In this document: in pieces, positions 17,013 to 24,916 of the stretch
Position numbering within the stretch: position 1 is the stretch's first letter
Layout: each line of letters opens with the position of its first letter
Assembly (NCBI GenBank): GCA_034432595.1
Contig: DAOUBT010000020.1
Location: 1 to 64,000, forward strand
Direction of reading: 5' to 3'
From: DAOTZR01 sp034432595
GTDB taxonomy: Bacteria > Chloroflexota > Anaerolineae > B4-G1 > SLSP01
Length of the DNA stretch: 64,000 nucleotides
Translations under genes and position numbers: made by a program
Notes under the pieces: generated by a model
Database searches by the model: none
Seen by the model: the letters and a program-made list of their open reading frames with translations, nothing else
Told to the model about the DNA's origin: nothing

Positions 17013-17945
17013 TCACGCTCCTGCTAACAGAATGCGCAGCGCTTTTTGCGCCCGCGTCGCTTCGGGGCCGACACTGCACTTACTGAACCAGTAGTAAGCC
17101 TCCTCATCGCCCATCGCGCGGATACCCTGGGCGATGCTCTCGATGCGGTCGTGGCGGACGAGCGGTTTCACGGTCATCAAGATGAGCGCCAGGCGCACGC
17201 CGGTCAGCTCGTCCAGATAGAAGGGCGTGTCGCTGCCGGCGGCGCGGGCCAGGTCGGTTGGGCGATAGCCGTTAGCGCGCAGCGCAGTCAGCAGGTGGTC
17301 GGCGACGGCGCGCAACGGATCACCTCCCAGTTCGACGCTCCAGAGCGCGCCGGGGGCGCGCCGCCCCTCCTCGCCGTTGCGCATCGGCCACTGGTAGAGC
17401 GCCACGCGGTACCCGCCGCCGTTTTCGGCGATGGTGTAGAGCGCAAAGGGGCGTTCGGGGTCGGGCTGCGGGGCGTGGGGCAGGGCTTTAGCCCGCGCGG
17501 ACAGGCTGAAAGCCTGTCCTGCATCTGCATCGGGATCGAAAGCCTGCGGAGACGGGCTGAAAGCCTGTGTTACATCTGCCTCGAAGAGGCGTCTGCGCCC
17601 CGGATAGGGGAGCGGCGGGTCGAAGCGGCGCGGGTGGGCAAAGCGCCAACCGTAGCAGGGTTCGCCGGGGAAGGGGGCGTCGAGCAAGTGTTCCGCACGA
17701 TGCGCTTCGTAAGTTGCTTCGTCCAGCGGGATAATATCGCTCAGGTCCACCGTGCCGACGAGCGCACCGTAAGCCAGCGTATCGGGTTCGAAACCCAATT
17801 CGCGCACGCGCCCGTCGCGGCGTTCGGCGGCAGCGTGGACGGCCAGCGGGCCGCGGTAGGCCGTCTGCCAGGTGCGCACGTCCATCGTCTTGAGGCCGCG
17901 CATGATTTGTTCGGCACGTGGCTGATGGAAACTCAGGGCCTTCAC
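17013..17945 (-). CDS. ASCH-domain protein of the defence operon
   Basis: 310 residues starting at a GTG (17945) placed after AAAGGAG. Residues 1 to ~115 form an ASCH domain (MKALSFHQPRAEQIMRGLKT, then MDVRTW and FAHPRRFDPPLPYPGRR), a PUA-like fold that binds RNA or modified nucleotides or bases. Residues ~180-310 form a second domain with YRVALYQWP, WSVELGGDPLRAVADHLL and YYWFSKCSVGPEATRAQKALRILL, which I do not recognise. Between them lies a Pro/Ala-rich linker encoded by palindromic repeats (17483-17570). Tightly linked to the Zn-ribbon gene. A reader of modified DNA or RNA is a plausible role given the neighbouring methylase. Confidence 0.78.
   Translation of the reverse strand: MKALSFHQPRAEQIMRGLKTMDVRTWQTAYRGPLAVHAAAERRDGRVRELGFEPDTLAYGALVGTVDLSDIIPLDEATYEAHRAEHLLDAPFPGEPCYGWRFAHPRRFDPPLPYPGRRRLFEADVTQAFSPSPQAFDPDADAGQAFSLSARAKALPHAPQPDPERPFALYTIAENGGGYRVALYQWPMRNGEEGRRAPGALWSVELGGDPLRAVADHLLTALRANGYRPTDLARAAGSDTPFYLDELTGVRLALILMTVKPLVRHDRIESIAQGIRAMGDEEAYYWFSKCSVGPEATRAQKALRILLAGA
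17483..17570. repeat. Palindromic repeats C inside the ASCH gene
   Basis: GGGCTTTAGCCC (17483-17494), GGACAGGCT-GAA-AGCCTGTCC (17499-17519) and a decayed copy around ACGGGCTGAAAGCCTGTGT (17552-17570). They encode the interdomain linker, with QAFSPSPQAF and QAFSLSARAKAL as imperfect peptide repeats. Confidence 0.7.
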
Positions 17946-17971
17946 TATCGGTATCTCCTTTGTGCGTACAA

Positions 17972-18013
17972 TGGGTGGGCGTAAAACCGCCAGGGCAGGC
18001 GTGAAACCTGCCC
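17972..18013. repeat. Palindromic repeat between DUF499 and ASCH genes
   Basis: GGGCAGG-CGTGAAA-CCTGCCC (17993-18013), with a partner-like GGGCGTAAAACCGCC just before it (17977-17991). It fills most of the 68-bp gap and touches the DUF499 stop codon. It could form a hairpin in the operon mRNA. Confidence 0.6.
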
Positions 18014-21000
18014 CTACGATGCGTCTAATTTGATGATGTCCAGCCCGACGGTGGTCATCACTTCGTGGATGGTGCGGAACGTGTCGCCTGCCACGTCCAA
18101 TCCGTCGGGGAAGCGCGCCAGGAGCGTGGTCGTCGTCTTGAATTTACTCGCTTCCTGGGCCAGCGCATCGGTGACCTGCTTGAGCCGCCGGTAGAGGTCC
18201 CAGCCCAGCGTCAGGCGGATGGAGAGGTACTGCCCGTCGGCGAATTCGGCGTTGTAGGTCTGCTCGATGCGAAACTCGCCTTTGCCCAGTTGGGGGATGA
18301 GCAGCCCCAGCGTGCGCAGATTGCGGGCGATGGCGGCGCCTTCGCCGTCCAGGGTGACGCGCAGTTCCGTCAGGTGCGTCACTTTCTGGTCGTGGCAGCG
18401 GTCGAGCAACTGCTGGAACGCCTGCTGAGGCACGCCTTCGCCGCGCAGCGGCAGAGGCTTAGGCGTCAGTTCGATCTCTTCCCCGCACGTACACCGGCTG
18501 CGCGGTTGGCCGCACAGGGGGCACGGGGGTTCTCCGGCAGCCGCAGCCTCCGGCGGCCTGACTTTGCCCGCGATGGGCAGGTTCAGCCGGGCGGCCTCCT
18601 CCGGCAGGTAGAGATAGACCTCGCTGCTCACCTGGACAGACGGTGGGGGCGAGTCGGCGCCATACCCCATCTGCGCCGGCGCGTCGTAATAGACCCAGGT
18701 GCGGCTTTTGACGCCGTTGAGGATCGTCTTCTTGAGCTGATTGAGGTCCATCAGCAGCGGCAGCCCCAGGCGGCGGGCGAAGGCCTGGCGCAGGTCCTCG
18801 GTGGTCAGGCTGACCTGGTGAGCGTCCCAGGCCCGCGACTTGACGTAGGCGGCGGCCAGGGGCGGATCGTCGCCGGTGAGCGCCTTTTGCTGCTGTTTCA
18901 ACGCCCGCAGCACCACCGCCGACTGATCCTGGTTCACCTCGCCCTGGTCCTGCGCGGGCAGCATGTCGTGGACCAGGTTGCTGTCGCGCTGGGGCGCGTC
19001 GGCACGCGGGAAGTAGAGATGGCGATAGGCACGGGTGATGGCGACACGCACCTCCAGTTCCGCCGCTTCGCCCATCTTTTTGAGTTTCATGCGCTGTTCT
19101 TCCGTGAACTCACCCATGCGTTCCGCGTCGCCGGTGATGCGGGCGATGGCGAGGTAGCGCTGCGCCGCCTCGACCATCTCATCCACCCGTTCGGCGTCGG
19201 CCACCAGGAAGAGCACGTTGTTGCGGAACGTGCGGTACCCTTCCATCGCTCCAGCGTAGTCGGCAATCTTGCGCGCCAGTTCCGGCGGCGCTGGTTCGGC
19301 AGCCGTCACAGTGGCGGCGTCGTAGTGCAGGATGGCGAGTTTGGGCAGGCCCGCGTCGTCCTCCACGTCCTTGGCCTCACGGGGGAAAGGAACGACCTTG
19401 AAGGTACCGCTTTTCCAGACCTGACGGATGCGGCTATCCAGTTCCTCTTTGGCCCTCGTGCGGCCCACCATGCTCATCTCGTCGGTGACGATCTTGTTCA
19501 GGCTCGGTTCGGTCTTGAAACGGTAGCGATGACCGTCCCACTCGAAGAACCAGCCCTTGTCGTAGAGCCGTTCGGCGGCCTTGTGCACGAGCAGCGGATC
19601 GTCGCCGGGGGTCAACACGGCCAGCAACAGGTCGCCGGGGTCCACGCCGGATGCGATCCCCTGCGTCAGGCTGTGCAGGAAAACCGTTGTGGCAACGCGA
19701 CGGTTGAAGGGCGGCTTATCGGCCTGCCGCAGCGGCTCATCGAACGCCTGCGCGTGGGCGGGCGAACCGGCCTTAGGGCTGACGATGTCGGCTTCGATGA
19801 CCTGCTTAAAGGTCGGGCGGTCCAGGCGGCTGGTCAGGTCGCTGGCGATGTCCTCGACGCTCAGGTCGAGATGGAAGGGGTGAATCAGGTAGGTGTTGGG
19901 GGGCCGCGTCTCCCACAAGTTGCGAATGACCCGCGCCAGGAGACGCAACGCTCCGCGCGTTTTTTGAAAGTTGGGAATGGTTGAAGTTTTACGGCTCAGG
20001 GTGTTGAGCAATTCGGGATGGAAAGGGTAGCAGGAGATAATCTCACTGGCATACTCCGCGCGCAGGGCACGTTGTGGAAAATCTGCGCCTTGTTCCCCCA
20101 ATTTTTGGTAGTACTCGATGTAGGCCTTGCTCACTTGATGGGCTGCGTTTCGGTCTATTTTTTCAAACAGGCGATGGGTGACGATGGCCGGCATCTCGGC
20201 TTCGCCGGTGGGGGTGATGACCCGCTCCTGGCGCGCCGAGATGCGTCGCATCTCCATTAAATCTTTGCGGATGCTTTCGGTCTCTTGGGCGAAAGCGTCA
20301 CCGGAATCGGCGAGCGTGAATACAACGACGACCTGCTTCTGGCTGGCGGCAAATTCCAGCAGCGACATCAGAAAAGCCACCGTCTGTTCCGCCAGGTCCG
20401 ATTTGCCCGTGACGGTGGGCACGGCCTTGGCGGCACGCATGTGGCGGGCAAGCTCGTCGAGCAGGATGAGTGTGGGGCGCTCTCCAATCAGCTCCTCCAA
20501 CCATTTTGTGCCAGGCGAAGAGCGGTCCTGGTCGCTGCCCGCGACCCGCGCATAACCGGCTGCGCCGCCCAACTGGTAGGCCAGTTCACCCCAGAGCGTG
20601 TACGTCGTCGCGTCGCCGTGGGCAAAGCCGTCGCGCGGCTGGGAATCGGAACCGACGATGCCGACCGTGCGGACGGTGCCGGGAGACGGAATGAGCGCTC
20701 TCTCGACAAAGTTGGGGCCGGGTACATGGCCGTTGGCGGCATGGTAGAGCGCGATCAGGTTGTGGGTTTTACCGCCGCCGAAAGCGGTTTCCAGGCGAAT
20801 GATAGCGTTGTTGGCCGGTTTGAGGCCGGTCAGCCGCCCCAGCGCTTCGCTGAGGAGCAGTCGGAGGCCCTCGGTGGGGTAAGTGTTTTCGAAGAAAACT
20901 GCGGGGTCCTGATAAACGGGGTCGGCATGGCCCTCGATCACATCTCGGAGGCGAGCAGCAAAGATCTCGTCCTTCAGTTCCCCTTTCAGGACTTCGCTTC

Positions 21001-21031
21001 GTGGTTGGCATGTATCGAATATGGTCTGCAT
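18014..21031 (-). CDS. DUF499 AAA-type ATPase, first gene of the defence operon
   Basis: 1005 residues. The N-terminus MQTIFDTCQPRSEVLKGELK and FFENTYPTEGLRLLL are characteristic of the DUF499 (COG1483) family. Walker A is TAFGGGKTHN (82-91) and Walker B LILLDELAR (188-196). Near residue 865 a zinc ribbon reads CPLCGQPRSRCTCG, directly followed by a repeat-encoded segment LTPKPLPLRGEGV. Start at 21031 follows AGGGGA; an in-frame ATG at 21103 would read through the GTGAC repeats. DUF499 ATPases travel with DUF1156 methylases in bacteria and archaea and have been classed as anti-phage associated. The likely job is an ATP-driven partner of the methylase and helicase. Confidence 0.88.
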   Translation of the reverse strand: MQTIFDTCQPRSEVLKGELKDEIFAARLRDVIEGHADPVYQDPAVFFENTYPTEGLRLLLSEALGRLTGLKPANNAIIRLETAFGGGKTHNLIALYHAANGHVPGPNFVERALIPSPGTVRTVGIVGSDSQPRDGFAHGDATTYTLWGELAYQLGGAAGYARVAGSDQDRSSPGTKWLEELIGERPTLILLDELARHMRAAKAVPTVTGKSDLAEQTVAFLMSLLEFAASQKQVVVVFTLADSGDAFAQETESIRKDLMEMRRISARQERVITPTGEAEMPAIVTHRLFEKIDRNAAHQVSKAYIEYYQKLGEQGADFPQRALRAEYASEIISCYPFHPELLNTLSRKTSTIPNFQKTRGALRLLARVIRNLWETRPPNTYLIHPFHLDLSVEDIASDLTSRLDRPTFKQVIEADIVSPKAGSPAHAQAFDEPLRQADKPPFNRRVATTVFLHSLTQGIASGVDPGDLLLAVLTPGDDPLLVHKAAERLYDKGWFFEWDGHRYRFKTEPSLNKIVTDEMSMVGRTRAKEELDSRIRQVWKSGTFKVVPFPREAKDVEDDAGLPKLAILHYDAATVTAAEPAPPELARKIADYAGAMEGYRTFRNNVLFLVADAERVDEMVEAAQRYLAIARITGDAERMGEFTEEQRMKLKKMGEAAELEVRVAITRAYRHLYFPRADAPQRDSNLVHDMLPAQDQGEVNQDQSAVVLRALKQQQKALTGDDPPLAAAYVKSRAWDAHQVSLTTEDLRQAFARRLGLPLLMDLNQLKKTILNGVKSRTWVYYDAPAQMGYGADSPPPSVQVSSEVYLYLPEEAARLNLPIAGKVRPPEAAAAGEPPCPLCGQPRSRCTCGEEIELTPKPLPLRGEGVPQQAFQQLLDRCHDQKVTHLTELRVTLDGEGAAIARNLRTLGLLIPQLGKGEFRIEQTYNAEFADGQYLSIRLTLGWDLYRRLKQVTDALAQEASKFKTTTTLLARFPDGLDVAGDTFRTIHEVMTTVGLDIIKLDAS
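18432..18466. repeat. Small palindromic repeat inside DUF499 gene
   Basis: ACGCCT...CCGC-GCA-GCGG...AGGCGT. It encodes TPKPLPLRGEGV just after the zinc ribbon, the same type of peptide that palindromic repeats give in the methylase. Confidence 0.55.
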
Positions 21032-21047
21032 CGGCGGTCCCCTTTTT

Positions 21048-21081
21048 GTCACTAATACGCTGTGACGTACCGTCACGTCAC
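21048..21081. promoter_or_regulatory. Putative operator of the defence operon
   Basis: Four GTSAC pentamers in 34 bp: GTCAC at 21048, GTGAC at 21062, GTCAC at 21072 and 21077. GTGACG-TAC-CGTCAC (21062-21076) is a perfect inverted repeat. On the minus strand a possible -10, TATTAG (21057-21052), lies among them, about 25 bp before the DUF499 start at 21031. This layout suits a repressor site; the regulator is unknown. The rest of 21082-21240 shows nothing I can name. Confidence 0.45.
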
Positions 21082-21243
21082 ACCCTATGATTGGAGTTTT
21101 CAACCACTAAGTATAAATCCATTCTTCGGTGATGCAAACAGCCCTGCCGGGATGGGGTGATGATCGAAAAAGAGTGGACCCTGCTTTTAACCATTCCTGC
21201 TCGCCTCCTGGCAGGAGAAACCCCATATCCCACCATTGGGGGA

Positions 21244-21273
21244 TTGACATGACAGGGTAATTTATTAGATAAT
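21244..21273 (+). promoter_or_regulatory. Promoter of the LamG-protein gene
   Basis: TTGACA (21244-21249), 18 bp, GATAAT (21268-21273), giving a leader of about 90 nt to the ATG at 21373. Confidence 0.6.
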
Positions 21274-21372
21274 GATTTTGTTAATGGCGCGCGATGATGC
21301 AGATGGATTCAAATACGGATGGGTTGAACATGCTTTTATGCTTATAGCGCCTGGGACGTGTGGGGGGTGAAT

Positions 21373-22338
21373 ATGAAAATTCGAATTCTGAGTTTGCTGG
21401 TCTTTTGGATAGCCCTGATGCTCATGGGGGTGACGGCAAAACTTACGGCCACGTCTGAATCCTCTCGGATTTCCTATCTACCCCTGGTCATGCGATCGGG
21501 TGGGGGAGCAACGCCACTTCCTACCCCAACCGCCACGCCGGGAGTGCAAACCTATGCGCTTCGCTTTTTTGGCACCGGCAGTGGGGATATAGACCGGGTC
21601 AAAATCCCGCTGAGCAACCCTGAGGGCGCTTCGCTGCCTGTCAACGTCGGCAGCACCGATTTTACCCTGGAGTTTTGGCTGCGCTTTGCTTCGGGCCAGA
21701 ACAACAGCGGTCCCTGCACCGAAGGAGAAGATACCTGGATTAACGGCAACATCATTTTTGACCGCGACATCTTTGGCGTGCCGGATTATGGCGATTTCGG
21801 CGTTTCGCTTTACGGCGGGCGCATTGCCTTTGGTGTGCACAACGGCACGTGGGGACAAACCCTCTGTGGGGCGACCACGCTGAGCGCCAACACGTGGTAC
21901 CATATCGCCGTGACGCGCCGCATGAACGGCGAGATGCGCATTTTTGTGAACGGCGCGCTGGACCGACAGGCCAATGGCCCAGAAGGCAATATCGCCTATC
22001 GGGTCGGACGTCCGATAACCAACGGCTGGGTCAACGAACCTTTCCTGGTAGTCGGCGCGGAGAAGCACGATTATGACCCGAATGCTTATCCCTCATTCAG
22101 CGGCTGGGTGGACGAGATCCGCCTCTCGAACACGGTCCGCTACACGTCCGCTTTCACTCCGCCCAACGCGCCGTTCACGCCCGACGCCAACACGGTGGGC
22201 CTGTATCACCTGGACGAGGGCAGCGGGACGACCGTGCTGGATGCTTCCGGCGCTGCTGGCGGACCGTCTCACGGTGAGCGGCGTATCGGCGGGCCCGATA
22301 ACGGTCCGATGTATGATGCGGTTATCAAACGGTTCTAA
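21373..22338 (+). CDS. Secreted LamG/concanavalin-like carbohydrate-binding protein
   Basis: 321 residues. An N-terminal signal sequence (MKIRILSLLVFWIALMLMGV) is followed by the motif ISYLPLVMRS, a short Thr/Pro linker (TPLPTPTATPG) and one LamG-like jelly-roll domain of about 250 residues with TDFTLEFWLRF, ANTWYHIAVTRR, MRIFVNGALD, GWVDEIRLSNTVRY and VGLYHLDEG. Such domains bind sugars or cap glycosidases. Start at ATG 21373 follows GGGGGG; a GTG at 21358 is possible. The neighbouring glycoside hydrolase follows after 26 bp, so they are probably one operon acting on the same polysaccharide outside the cell. Confidence 0.85.
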   Translation: MKIRILSLLVFWIALMLMGVTAKLTATSESSRISYLPLVMRSGGGATPLPTPTATPGVQTYALRFFGTGSGDIDRVKIPLSNPEGASLPVNVGSTDFTLEFWLRFASGQNNSGPCTEGEDTWINGNIIFDRDIFGVPDYGDFGVSLYGGRIAFGVHNGTWGQTLCGATTLSANTWYHIAVTRRMNGEMRIFVNGALDRQANGPEGNIAYRVGRPITNGWVNEPFLVVGAEKHDYDPNAYPSFSGWVDEIRLSNTVRYTSAFTPPNAPFTPDANTVGLYHLDEGSGTTVLDASGAAGGPSHGERRIGGPDNGPMYDAVIKRF

Positions 22339-22364
22339 AACCGGTTAAACGTAAGGAGGGAGCT

Positions 22365-24560
22365 ATGATGCAGCGATGGATCGGTCCATGGCTCGCAAGC
22401 GGCTTGCTTTTTGCCCTGTGCATTTTCGTCCTGCAGGGCGGGATGCCGCCAGTGAAGGCACAGGGTGACTGGCTCATCTATGACGAGACCCTGAATGCCG
22501 ACTTTCAGAGTTGGTCCTTTGACGTGCAATTGAACCTTGCGGCCACATCCCCCACCTACGGCGGCAGCGCCCGCTCCATTGCCGTGACCTATCAGCCGGG
22601 GAATTGGGGCGCACTGTGGCTGGTCCGTCCCGGCGGGGATATAGACCTTTCCGGTTATACGGCGATTCGTTTTGCGATTCACGGCGGCACGGCAGGCGGT
22701 CAGTCCATCCGCGTGCAGGCCGGCCCCGGCACGGCCTACCCGACGGCCAACGAGGTCTCCCTCAACGACTATCTGCCAGGTGGTCCTGTAGCGAACGCCT
22801 GGCGCGTGGTCACCATCCCGCTTTCCGCCCTGAATCTGAGCGGCGGATCCCTGGGTTCCATCGCCTTCCAGAGCGGGGTGAGCAGCGGTCAGCCCACGTT
22901 CTACCTGGACGATCTGCGCCTGATCGCCGGGCAGGAGCCACCGTCTCCGACGCCGGGCGTTTCGGCGACGATCCGCATTCAGACGAGCGGGACGATGACG
23001 CCGGTCAATCCGTCCATCCTGGGTTCCAATTTGCCGGCCTGGCTGGGTCCTCAACGTCTGGAAAATGCCACGTTTCGGACGCGCACCCGCGCGTCGGGAA
23101 TCCGCCTGTTGCGTTTGCCGGGCGGCAGTTGGAGCAACGCTTACGGCTGGCTGAGTTGCGAGATGGGGCAGGATCAGCCCGGCGCACAGCCCTGTTCCTG
23201 GACGTGGGCCGCCCGCCCCACTGACTTTATCGCCTTTCTGCGCGCCACCGGCACTGAGGGGTTGTGGGTGGTCAATCCAAACGGCACGTCTAAAGAGGCT
23301 GCCGCGCTGGTGGCCTTCTTCAATGGACGGGTGGACGACAACCGGCCCATCGGCGTGGATATTCGCGGCACCGATTGGTACACGGTGGGCCACTGGGCGC
23401 AGTTACGTGCTGCCCACGGTAACCCGGAGCCGGTCGGCATCCGCTTCTGGGAATTCGGCAACGAAGTCTACGGCGGAAAACCCGCCACGGGTGGCGCGCT
23501 CTGCCAGAGTTGGGGCTGGGAGGATGTCTGGACCTGCGACGGGACCGAGTACGTGCTGGGCAAGGGGTCAGGCTCAGCGCGGCACGAGGGCTACCTGGAA
23601 TTTCGCGCAGCGATGAAGGCGGTGGACCCGACCATCTGGGTCGGCGCTGTGGGCTACGAAGAACCCGGCGATCCCAATAACCCCGACTGGTGGAACTACA
23701 ACAACTGGGGCATCAAGGTGATTTTGGCGGCAGGCGCATCCCTGGATTTCTATTCCATCCATCCGTACCCCTACTTCCAGCCCCCGGCCAACAACGCTTC
23801 CGGCTATGCGGAAATCCTGGCCAGACCGCAGAGCCAGTTCCGGGAGATGCGGGCGGACCTGGACGCCGCCTTTGATGCCTTTGCCAACGGGCGGCGCGCT
23901 CCGGTTGCTGTCACCGAATACAACCTGGTCTCGGTGCAGGAGCAGGATAACGCCCAACTGATGACGCGGGCGGTCAACGCGCTGTTTCTCGCCGATGCCA
24001 TCGGGCAGGCGATCCAGCGCGGGTACGCCCTGTTCAACCAGTGGGACCTGGCAAATGGACGTGCTTCCAACGGCACCGAATATGGCCTGATGCACGAGGA
24101 CAACAACTATTATCGGGCGCCCCAGTACTACGCCTTTCCTCTGTGGGCCCGCTTTGGCGGAGTGATGCTGCCGGTCACCACCACGCTGGACGCGGCGACG
24201 CAGGCCAGCGTCTACGCCGGGCGGGTCAACTCCACCACTCTTTCCGTGCTGGTCATCAACAAGATGGCGGCGGGAATCACGGTCACCCTTGCGGTAGAGG
24301 AGGGGACCATCCTGCGTGGCCGGGTCTATGAAGTGCGCGCCGCCTCTCCTTCCGCCCAGTCGGTGACCTACAACGGCGTCAGCACCCCCTCCGATGCCCT
24401 GGACGAGCCGCCGACGCTGGTCAGTGCCGTGGGAGGACAATTGTCTCTCGTGCTGGCTCCCTGGTCTATCACGCTGGTTCACGTGGACCTGCAAGCCGTC
24501 CCGCTGGTCATAGGGCCACATCGCATTTACCTGCCGCTGGTCTCTTTTTCCAAACCGTAG
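22365..24560 (+). CDS. Secreted glycoside hydrolase, GH51/GH39-like (probable alpha-L-arabinofuranosidase)
   Basis: 731 residues with a signal sequence (cleavage likely after VKAQ, residue 33). Residues 34-190 look like a beta-sandwich carbohydrate-binding module ending YLDDLRLIAG, then a PSPTPG linker. Residues ~200-590 form a TIM barrel with the clan GH-A pair: acid/base E367 in EFGNE and nucleophile E518 in VAVTEYN. SIHPYPYF and NQWDLANG are consistent with arabinofuranosidase-like enzymes. A C-terminal beta domain ends with GPHRIYLPLVSFSKP, echoing the YLPLV motif of the upstream protein. AAGGAGGGA precedes the double ATG. The exact substrate cannot be read from sequence. Confidence 0.8.
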   Translation: MMQRWIGPWLASGLLFALCIFVLQGGMPPVKAQGDWLIYDETLNADFQSWSFDVQLNLAATSPTYGGSARSIAVTYQPGNWGALWLVRPGGDIDLSGYTAIRFAIHGGTAGGQSIRVQAGPGTAYPTANEVSLNDYLPGGPVANAWRVVTIPLSALNLSGGSLGSIAFQSGVSSGQPTFYLDDLRLIAGQEPPSPTPGVSATIRIQTSGTMTPVNPSILGSNLPAWLGPQRLENATFRTRTRASGIRLLRLPGGSWSNAYGWLSCEMGQDQPGAQPCSWTWAARPTDFIAFLRATGTEGLWVVNPNGTSKEAAALVAFFNGRVDDNRPIGVDIRGTDWYTVGHWAQLRAAHGNPEPVGIRFWEFGNEVYGGKPATGGALCQSWGWEDVWTCDGTEYVLGKGSGSARHEGYLEFRAAMKAVDPTIWVGAVGYEEPGDPNNPDWWNYNNWGIKVILAAGASLDFYSIHPYPYFQPPANNASGYAEILARPQSQFREMRADLDAAFDAFANGRRAPVAVTEYNLVSVQEQDNAQLMTRAVNALFLADAIGQAIQRGYALFNQWDLANGRASNGTEYGLMHEDNNYYRAPQYYAFPLWARFGGVMLPVTTTLDAATQASVYAGRVNSTTLSVLVINKMAAGITVTLAVEEGTILRGRVYEVRAASPSAQSVTYNGVSTPSDALDEPPTLVSAVGGQLSLVLAPWSITLVHVDLQAVPLVIGPHRIYLPLVSFSKP

Positions 24561-24916
24561 GTGGGGGTGGTTTGCGGGTGAGCGTAAAGCCGGAAAGGCA
24601 CGATCGTTCAAGTCTCGCCCGCCGAGGCGGCCCTGATCGCCTTTGTCGTTATAGTCCGCCAATTGAGCGGCGGACGTTGCGGTGGCATACCCATCGGATG
24701 TGAAGGTGTGGAATGGGGGAGAATGATAGCCTTGAACCTGGACGAAGCGAAGCCTGTTGCCGCGCCGCTCGATTTTTATCAGATTACGCAGGTCAAGGCT
24801 CCGCCTTCACACAGGACGCGGCTTTTTTTTGCCTTCATCCCGAATCTCTTATATAATCCTGATGACGCTGCTGCGTCCCGTGAGAACCCTGGGCTACTTG
24901 AGAAAGGAGCCGACCG
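24561..24916. other. Intergenic region with promoter of the CHAT gene
   Basis: 356 bp without a gene. GTCCGCC (24654-24660) and GGCGGAC (24669-24675) form a hairpin that may end the glycosidase operon, though no T run follows. At its right end TTGCCT (24829-24834), 17 bp, TATAAT (24852-24857) is a good promoter for the CHAT protein gene, whose AAGGAG lies at 24903. A run of eight T (24823-24830) precedes it. I see nothing else. Confidence 0.55.

Noticed and set aside
8747..21031. BREX or DISARM assignment of the defence operon
   Set aside because: No PglZ/BrxZ, BrxL, DrmA or DrmB-like gene is present; the DUF499-DUF1156-helicase core fits a separate type.
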